Notes under the pieces: generated by a model
Databases searched by the model: none
The model's input: the letters and a program-made list of their open reading frames with translations, nothing else
Told to the model about the DNA's origin: nothing
Source of the DNA: Deltaproteobacteria bacterium UBA5756
GTDB taxonomy: Bacteria; Desulfobacterota; Syntrophorhabdia; Syntrophorhabdales; Syntrophorhabdaceae
Assembly: GCA_002418985.1 (NCBI GenBank)
Contig: DIFE01000066.1
Location: 1-10,507 of the forward strand
Length of the DNA stretch: 10,507 nt
Direction: 5' to 3'
Part shown: piece after piece, positions 5,953-10,507 of the stretch
Layout of the letters: every line of letters starts with the position of its first letter
How positions within the stretch are numbered: the stretch's first letter is position 1
Made by a program: the position numbers and the translations under genes

Positions 5953-8235
5953 TCACCCCTTTCGGACCCGGAACCCCGCCTTTTCCAGCCCTGAGAGGTC
6001 GATTCCGCCCTTGGAGTCTTTCTTTGTCTCAGTCTGCTTCCTTTCCCCATTCCTCCGCTTGCCACCGCCGCTTTCCGCCTCCCGGATGGAAAGGGATATC
6101 CTCTTCCGCTCCCGGTCGACCGACAGGACCTTCACCTTCACCACCTGTCCCACGCTCACCGCTTCATGGGGGTCCTTGATGAAACGGTCGGCCAGATGGC
6201 TCACGTGCACCAGACCGTCCTGGTGAACCCCCACATCAACGAAGGCGCCAAAGGCGGTCACATTGGTCACCACACCCTGGAGCGCCATCCCTTCCTCAAG
6301 GTCCGAGATCTCCCGCACGTCGTCGCGGAACGCAGCCGCCTGGAATTCCTTCCGGGGGTCGCGCCCCGGTTTCTTCAGCTCTTCCAGTATGTCCCGCAAT
6401 GTAGGCAGACCCACACTGTCGGTCACATACCGGGACAGGTCGATACGCTCCACCAGGGAGGGTTTCTTCACCAGTTCCGGCAGAGATACGGACAGGTCGG
6501 CGGCCATGGCCTCCACCACCCCGTAGCGTTCCGGATGAACCGCGGTATTGTCCAGAGGGTGAATTCCGTCCCGGATGCGAAGGAACCCGGCCGACTGCTC
6601 GAAGGCCTTGGCGCCAAAGCGGGGGACGGCCATGAGCGCCACGCGGGACGCGAAGGGTCCGTTTTCGTCCCGATGGCGGACAATGGCTTTAGCCAGCGAG
6701 GGACCGAGACCGGAAACGTAGGAGAGAATCGCCCAGGATGCGGTGTTCAGATCCACGCCCACATAGTTGACGCACGACTCCACAACCGCGTCCAGGCTCT
6801 TCTTCAACTGGGTCTGGTTCACATCGTGCTGGTACTGTCCCACTCCGATGCTCTTGGGGTCTATCTTCACCAGCTCCGCCAGAGGGTCCTGGAGACGCCG
6901 GGCGATGGATATGGCGCCGCGCACCGTCAGGTCCAGGTCCGGAAACTCCTCCCTGGCAATCTCCGACGCGGAATAGACGCTGGCCCCGGCCTCGCTCACC
7001 ATCACTACCGGCAACCCTCCTCCAGCGGATGACAGCGCTTCCCGAGCGAAGTGCTCGGTCTCGCGCCCGCCGGTGCCGTTGCCTACGGCAACCATCCCGC
7101 AGTCGTGGGTCTCCAGAAAGCGCAGCAGGTCCCCGCGGGCCGCCTCGGCCTTTCCCTCGCCGGTATGGGGATAGATGACCGTATGCCCTAGAAACCGCCC
7201 GGTCTCATCCACAGCGGCCAGTTTACAGCCGGTGCGCAGCCCAGGATCGATGCCAAGCACCCGTCTGCCTCCCGCCGGAGGCGCCAGGAGAAGATTTCGA
7301 AGGTTGTCGGCAAATACCCTGATGGCAGCCTCGTCCGCCTTCTGTTTTGATTCCAGGCGCAGTTCCACCTCGATGGAAGGGGCCATGAGACGTTTGTATG
7401 CGTCAGCCACAACCACTTCGAGAAAGCGGCCAAATATGCTCGAGGTCCTTATAAAACGGGACTTCAAACCCGAAAGGATTTCCTCCACCGGCGCGGAGAT
7501 GGAGAGGAAAAGCACCTCCTCTTTCTCTCCCCGGCGCATGGCGAGCATCCGGTGGGAAGGAATATCCTTCAGGGGTTCCTGGAAGTCGTAATACATCTCG
7601 AACTTGGTGACCGCATCCTTCTTGTCGCTCGCCACCCGTGATGTCAGGCTTCCCTGTTCTCCGGTCAGGCGGCGGACCAATGCCCTCAGGTCCGCGTCCT
7701 CGGCAATGCGCTCCGCCAGGATGTGGCCCGCCCCTTCAAGGGCGGCCGCTGCGTCGGGCACCTGTTGTTCAATGTTTACATATGGCAGGGCAGCTTCCTC
7801 CGGAGTCCCGGCCATCAGCTCCTGGGCCGCGATCAGATCGGCCAGGGGCTCAAGTCCCCGTTCCCGCGCAATGGTCGCCTTGGTGCGGCGTTTCGGCTTG
7901 AAGGGGAGGTAGAGATCTTCAAGCTCGGTCTTTTGCCGGGTCGCCTCGATGCGCGCCAAAAGTTCAGGGGTCAGCTTGCCCTGCTCATCGATGGACTTGA
8001 CAACAGTGAGCTTGCGCTCCTCCAGTTCCGTAAAGTAGGAGAATCTCTCCTCGATTCCCCGCAGAGCCACTTCATCCAGCTCTCCCGTTCGCTCCTTCCG
8101 GTACCGGGCGATGAAGGGGATGGTCGCGCCCTCGCGCAGCAAGGCAACGGTGTTTTCAATCTGGAACGGCCGGAAACCGCTTTCCTCGGTGATCCAGCCG
8201 AGTATGCGACCATGGTGGGTATCGGTCAGGGACAT
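5953..8235 (-). CDS. tex: Tex family S1 RNA-binding transcription accessory protein
   Basis: This gene encodes a 760-residue protein, close to the usual 770-780. ATG at 8233-8235 is preceded by GAAGAGG (8244-8250) 8 nt upstream; another ATG 5 nt earlier is out of frame. The helical Tex N-terminal domain covers about 1-190 (FIARYRKERTGELDE at 41-55). The YqgF/RNase H-like domain starts at VLGIDPGLRTGCK (326-338) and runs to about 450. Helix-hairpin-helix segments follow, with GVGQYQHDVNQ (464-474) and SGLGPSLAKAIVRHR (508-522). The S1 domain is at 648-718 (GVVTNVTAFGAFVDVGVHQD at 654-673). A basic tail of about 40 residues closes the protein. Tex binds nucleic acids in the cytoplasm and influences transcription and, in some bacteria, toxin or stress gene expression. 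It converges with the membrane protein gene with no base between the stop codons. Confidence 0.97.
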   Translation of the reverse strand: MSLTDTHHGRILGWITEESGFRPFQIENTVALLREGATIPFIARYRKERTGELDEVALRGIEERFSYFTELEERKLTVVKSIDEQGKLTPELLARIEATRQKTELEDLYLPFKPKRRTKATIARERGLEPLADLIAAQELMAGTPEEAALPYVNIEQQVPDAAAALEGAGHILAERIAEDADLRALVRRLTGEQGSLTSRVASDKKDAVTKFEMYYDFQEPLKDIPSHRMLAMRRGEKEEVLFLSISAPVEEILSGLKSRFIRTSSIFGRFLEVVVADAYKRLMAPSIEVELRLESKQKADEAAIRVFADNLRNLLLAPPAGGRRVLGIDPGLRTGCKLAAVDETGRFLGHTVIYPHTGEGKAEAARGDLLRFLETHDCGMVAVGNGTGGRETEHFAREALSSAGGGLPVVMVSEAGASVYSASEIAREEFPDLDLTVRGAISIARRLQDPLAELVKIDPKSIGVGQYQHDVNQTQLKKSLDAVVESCVNYVGVDLNTASWAILSYVSGLGPSLAKAIVRHRDENGPFASRVALMAVPRFGAKAFEQSAGFLRIRDGIHPLDNTAVHPERYGVVEAMAADLSVSLPELVKKPSLVERIDLSRYVTDSVGLPTLRDILEELKKPGRDPRKEFQAAAFRDDVREISDLEEGMALQGVVTNVTAFGAFVDVGVHQDGLVHVSHLADRFIKDPHEAVSVGQVVKVKVLSVDRERKRISLSIREAESGGGKRRNGERKQTETKKDSKGGIDLSGLEKAGFRVRKG

Positions 8236-8536
8236 GACATGAACCTCTTCAGTTGATGGAATTTACCTGCGGTTTTCACAAAAGGGGTGGATACTACCAC
8301 ATGATGGAATGGATGGAAAGGGGGGGGGCTAAGGCGGCTGAAAATCTTCTTCGATTATGTCCAATCTTCCACTCTAACGCTCCCCCTTCGACAAGCTCAG
8401 GTTGAACGGAGGCGCCATACTGATACACCGTTCGTGCTGAGCCTGTCGAAGCTATATTTGGCTTGGCTGGCGGAAGATTATCTCAAATCTGATTATTTGG
8501 GGAGGCGTGTCGCTTACTCAAGCTGCAGGCGCACCC
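8236..8536. other. Non-coding segment between tex and usp
   Basis: About 300 bp lies upstream of tex and downstream of the universal stress protein gene, both read leftward. It contains a run of nine G (8320-8328) and the long palindrome at 8386-8451. The tex promoter should lie here, but I find no clear -35/-10 pair on the minus strand. I see no small gene with a credible ribosome binding site. Confidence 0.5.
8386..8451. repeat. Extragenic palindrome with CTTCGACA-GCTCAG core
   Basis: The arms 8386-8408 and 8429-8451 are inverted repeats, 19 of 23 bases complementary, around a 20-nt loop. The outer part of each arm is the CTTCGACA(A/G)GCTCAG sequence, which from memory is a widespread intergenic repeat in many bacterial genomes and often appears as facing pairs, as here. 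It lies about 86 bp behind the usp stop and 150 bp before the tex start. No T-run follows on either strand, so a terminator role is unproven. Confidence 0.7.
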
Positions 8537-8983
8537 TCATTTCACCAGCAATACAGAGCACTTGGAGTTCTGAAGGACATGGCGCGCCACACTCCCAATC
8601 ATATATTTCGCCAACCCTGTTGTGCCCAGAGATGACATGACAACAAGATCAATCCCTCTTTCCTCCTCTTCCTGCAGGATGCGATCATGGGGAATGCCGA
8701 TCTTCACGTCCGTGGTGATTGTAATGTCCTTGGCGCCGGGAAACTTTTCCGCCTGCTCCAGAATCTTTTTACGAGCGGCTTCGATAAGTTCATTCTGCAG
8801 TTTCTCCGCGAGAGGAGAGTCGATGCAGTAGTCGACGGTGCATTGTTGTACCGAATCATGGATTACGTGAAGCATGAAAAGTTCACCCCCGAATTGCCGG
8901 GCAATCTCGACTGCATGCCTGACAGCCTTATCAGCATGGGATGACATGTCGGTCGGTACGAGAATCTTCTTGGGATTGAACAT
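8537..8983 (-). CDS. Universal stress protein, UspA family
   Basis: This gene encodes a 148-residue single-domain protein. ATG at 8981-8983 has an AGGAG site 6 nt upstream. The Usp fold is clear: first strand KKILVPTDMS with the conserved D12, helix to residue 30, second strand ELFMLHVIHD (34-43), ITITTDVKIGIP (87-98), IDLVVMSS (111-118), and the closing CSVLLVK. The nucleotide loop normally written G-x2-G-x9-G-S/T reads S117-x2-G120-x9-G130-S131, so the first glycine is replaced while the rest is intact. ATP binding is therefore likely but not assured. Family members are cytoplasmic, often dimeric, and induced by growth arrest and other stress. The gene is divergent from the multi-PAS sensor gene, with a 137-bp region shared between them. 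Confidence 0.95.
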   Translation of the reverse strand: MFNPKKILVPTDMSSHADKAVRHAVEIARQFGGELFMLHVIHDSVQQCTVDYCIDSPLAEKLQNELIEAARKKILEQAEKFPGAKDITITTDVKIGIPHDRILQEEEERGIDLVVMSSLGTTGLAKYMIGSVARHVLQNSKCSVLLVK

Positions 8984-9014
8984 TGTTTGCTCCTTTCTTT
9001 GCAGTAGATTGGCG

Positions 9015-9036
9015 TTAATTGCTTGATTTCAATTAA
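9015..9036. promoter_or_regulatory. Inverted repeat in the usp/sensor divergent region, candidate operator
   Basis: TTAATTG (9015-9021) and CAATTAA (9030-9036) form a perfect 7-bp inverted repeat with 8-nt spacing, a geometry common for dimeric regulators. It lies 32-53 nt before the usp start (leftward) and just upstream of a possible rightward promoter at 9041-9068. No regulator can be named from the sequence. Confidence 0.35.
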
Positions 9037-9040
9037 ACCA

Positions 9041-9068
9041 TTGAATGCGGCATCGACTTTGATAAAAT
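9041..9068 (+). promoter_or_regulatory. Possible sigma-70 promoter for the multi-PAS sensor gene
   Basis: TTGAAT (9041-9046) and TAAAAT (9063-9068) are separated by 16 bp and match the -35 and -10 consensus at 4 and 5 of 6 positions. Transcription would start near 9075, leaving a leader of about 45 nt before the GTG at 9121. This is prediction from pattern only. Confidence 0.35.
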
Positions 9069-9105
9069 TGCTGAATACTAAGGGAAACTTGCTCATTTGC
9101 TTACC

Positions 9106-9114
9106 AGGAGGAGG
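9106..9114 (+). promoter_or_regulatory. Ribosome binding site that fixes the GTG start at 9121
   Basis: AGGAGGAGG lies 6 nt before GTG at 9121. An in-frame TAA at 9079-9081 closes the frame upstream, and the next in-frame ATG is far inside the first PAS domain, so GTG 9121 is the only well-placed start. Confidence 0.75.
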
Positions 9115-9120
9115 TTGACA

Positions 9121-10507
9121 GTGGGTGATATTGACAACAGACCGGATCAAGACTCCCGGGTAAGTCGGAACGAAGTGGGTGCACGGGAAGAAACGTCTCC
9201 GTCACTGAAAGAGCTTGAATCCCTGTCGCTGGAAGAAGCTCGACAAAGGCTCCACGAATTGCGGGTCTATCACATTGAACTGGAGACGCGGAACGAGGAA
9301 CTCCGACAAAGCCGGAAAGAGCTTGAGGCAGCGAGGAAACGCTATTTCGACCTCTATGACCTGGCGCCGGTCAGCTATGTGTCCATCGACGAACAGGGAT
9401 TGATCCGGGAGGCCAACCTCACCACCGAAACCCTCCTGGGTGAGCCACGGGGCGTTATGATTGCACAGCCGTTCAGCCGGTATGTCCACAACCAGGACCG
9501 GGATAGCTACTATCTGCACCGCAGACAGCTCATGGAGACCGACAAACGGCAGGCGTACGACTTGCGGATAGTACAAAAAGACGGGACCGAATTCTGGGCG
9601 CACCTGACGGAAACCTCTGTGAGGGACGACAATGGCGGGGTCATGTTCATCATGGCCTTGAGCGACATCACCGAACGCAAGCAGTCCGAAGATGCCCTGC
9701 GTCGCGCCAATGAGCGGCTGGACCTGGCAAAGAGCGTCTCCGATGCGGGGATCTGGGATTGGGATATTGCAAGCGGCCGCATTGAATGGTCGCCCGAGTT
9801 GTTCTGGCTGTTCGGGATCGATCCGGAAAAAGATACCGCCGGATTTGATTCATGGCGCGCTGCGCTTCACCCGGAAGACCGGCAGGCGGCGACAGAGCGT
9901 ATCGAGTCGGCGATGCGGGAGGGATCGATACTCGACAGCGAATACCGTGTGCTGCTCCGGGACGGAACGATACGTTGGATAAACGCCCGGGGACGAACCG
10001 TATACGACCGGAAAGGAAAGCCTGTGCGCATGCTGGGAATCTGCATGAACGTTACCAGCCGACGGTTTACGGAGGAGGCGCTGCGCTACAGTGAAGACCG
10101 CTACCGGTCCCTTGTGGAATTATCCCCCGACGCCGTCTTCGTCAATCGCAACAACCGGATCGTGTTCGTGAACCAGGCCGCGGTTAACCTGTTCGGTGCG
10201 TCGTCGGCCGACGAACTGGTGGGAAAGGATCCATTCGATCTCAGACTCCCGGAGTATCACCCCACATTCCGGGCGCGAAACGAACGCTGCCTTGACGGGA
10301 AAAGAACGCCGCTCATTGAAGGAAAAATCCTGCGCCTGGATGGCTCCAACGTGGATGTGGAAGAGGCCGCAGCCCGGTTCGAGACGGTAGAAGGAGCGGC
10401 CATTCAGGTTATCCTGCGCGATATCACTGAACGGAAAAAGGGGGAGGAGAAGCTGCGGGAACTGACCCAGCGATTGACGTATCACGTGGACTATTCTCCA
10501 CTGGCGG
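9121..10507 (+). CDS. Multi-PAS sensory protein, C-terminus cut by window edge
   Basis: This gene has a GTG start and 462 codons visible, with no stop before the window end. Residues 1-27 are polar. 28-75 are a coiled coil with the LHELRVYHIELETRNEEL signature seen at the front of many PAS histidine kinases. PAS 1 spans about 74-187, ending in SDITERK. PAS 2 spans about 196-315 and is of the PAS_3 kind (IWDWDIASGRIEWSPELF and LHPEDR are visible). PAS 3 spans about 328-440 (SPDAVFVNRNNRIVFVN, ending RDITERK). A fourth PAS appears to start at about 452. No transmembrane segment or signal peptide is seen, so sensing is probably cytoplasmic. The output domain lies outside the window; a histidine kinase is most likely and a diguanylate cyclase is possible. 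The ligand or cofactor is unknown. The gene is divergent from usp, which hints at shared control under stress (inference). Confidence 0.88.
   Translation, partial: MGDIDNRPDQDSRVSRNEVGAREETSPSLKELESLSLEEARQRLHELRVYHIELETRNEELRQSRKELEAARKRYFDLYDLAPVSYVSIDEQGLIREANLTTETLLGEPRGVMIAQPFSRYVHNQDRDSYYLHRRQLMETDKRQAYDLRIVQKDGTEFWAHLTETSVRDDNGGVMFIMALSDITERKQSEDALRRANERLDLAKSVSDAGIWDWDIASGRIEWSPELFWLFGIDPEKDTAGFDSWRAALHPEDRQAATERIESAMREGSILDSEYRVLLRDGTIRWINARGRTVYDRKGKPVRMLGICMNVTSRRFTEEALRYSEDRYRSLVELSPDAVFVNRNNRIVFVNQAAVNLFGASSADELVGKDPFDLRLPEYHPTFRARNERCLDGKRTPLIEGKILRLDGSNVDVEEAAARFETVEGAAIQVILRDITERKKGEEKLRELTQRLTYHVDYSPLA

Noticed and set aside
5591..6226. Rightward 211-codon frame bridging the ypfJ pair and tex
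   Set aside because: It overlaps two well-supported genes in another frame and is rich in Ser/Pro/Arg, as expected of a shadow frame.
6166..7032. Rightward 288-codon frame
   Set aside because: Antisense to tex; its His/Gly/Val-rich composition is that of a complement of a real coding strand.
8434..8640. Rightward 68-codon frame
   Set aside because: It starts within the palindrome at 8386-8451 and runs antisense into usp; no ribosome binding site.
9010..9024. Sigma-54-like TTGGC...TTGC sequence upstream of the sensor gene
   Set aside because: The GG and GC elements are 8 bp apart instead of the required 10, so it cannot be a normal -24/-12 promoter.
1..10507. CRISPR array, tRNA or rRNA genes, integrase or transposase
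   Set aside because: No regularly spaced direct repeats, cloverleaf-like or ribosomal sequences, and no protein with recombinase motifs were seen on either strand.

Overview
The window looks like a stretch of chromosome from a Gram-negative, moderately GC-rich bacterium. A deltaproteobacterial (Desulfobacterota-like) origin is my best guess. It rests on the overall gene style: two lipoprotein signal peptides, DUF4019 and DUF3465 proteins, a single-domain UspA, a large multi-PAS sensor with a typical N-terminal coiled coil, and dispersed short repeats. No rRNA, tRNA or species marker is present, so the assignment is inference. No CRISPR array, transposase, integrase or phage gene is visible.

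Left part (1-3536). The window opens inside a leftward gene for a lipoprotein that carries the catalytic E-x-D-x-E signature of glycoside hydrolase family 16, but with an unusually long stretch between that motif and the C-terminal strands. About 700 bp without a convincing gene follows, holding a 193-bp element with imperfect terminal inverted repeats (copy A). Next come three rightward genes for small exported proteins: a DUF4019 protein, a six-repeat WG (beta-hairpin repeat) protein and a DUF3465 lipoprotein. Directly behind them lies a second, shortened copy of the element (copy B, 73 bp) in the opposite orientation, so the three genes sit between inverted copies.

Middle (3563-8235). A rightward gene for an unrecognised 326-residue soluble protein with coiled coil is followed by a YpfJ-type neutral zinc metallopeptidase. 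Its stop codon overlaps the GTG start of a small membrane protein that itself carries an HExxH motif. This pair converges with tex, a large leftward gene for an S1-domain RNA-binding protein, and the two stop codons directly abut.

Right part (8236-10507). A 300-bp non-coding segment contains a G9 run and a long extragenic palindrome. A leftward universal stress protein gene follows, then a divergent promoter region with a perfect inverted repeat, and then the N-terminal 462 residues of a rightward multi-PAS sensory protein that runs off the window.

Taken together this is mostly housekeeping and stress/envelope-type chromosome. The items most worth a second look are the two-copy inverted-repeat element, the GH16-like protein with its large insertion, the unrecognised 326-residue protein, and the coupled pair of HExxH proteins. 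I see no strong evidence for a complete undescribed defence or mobile system here.
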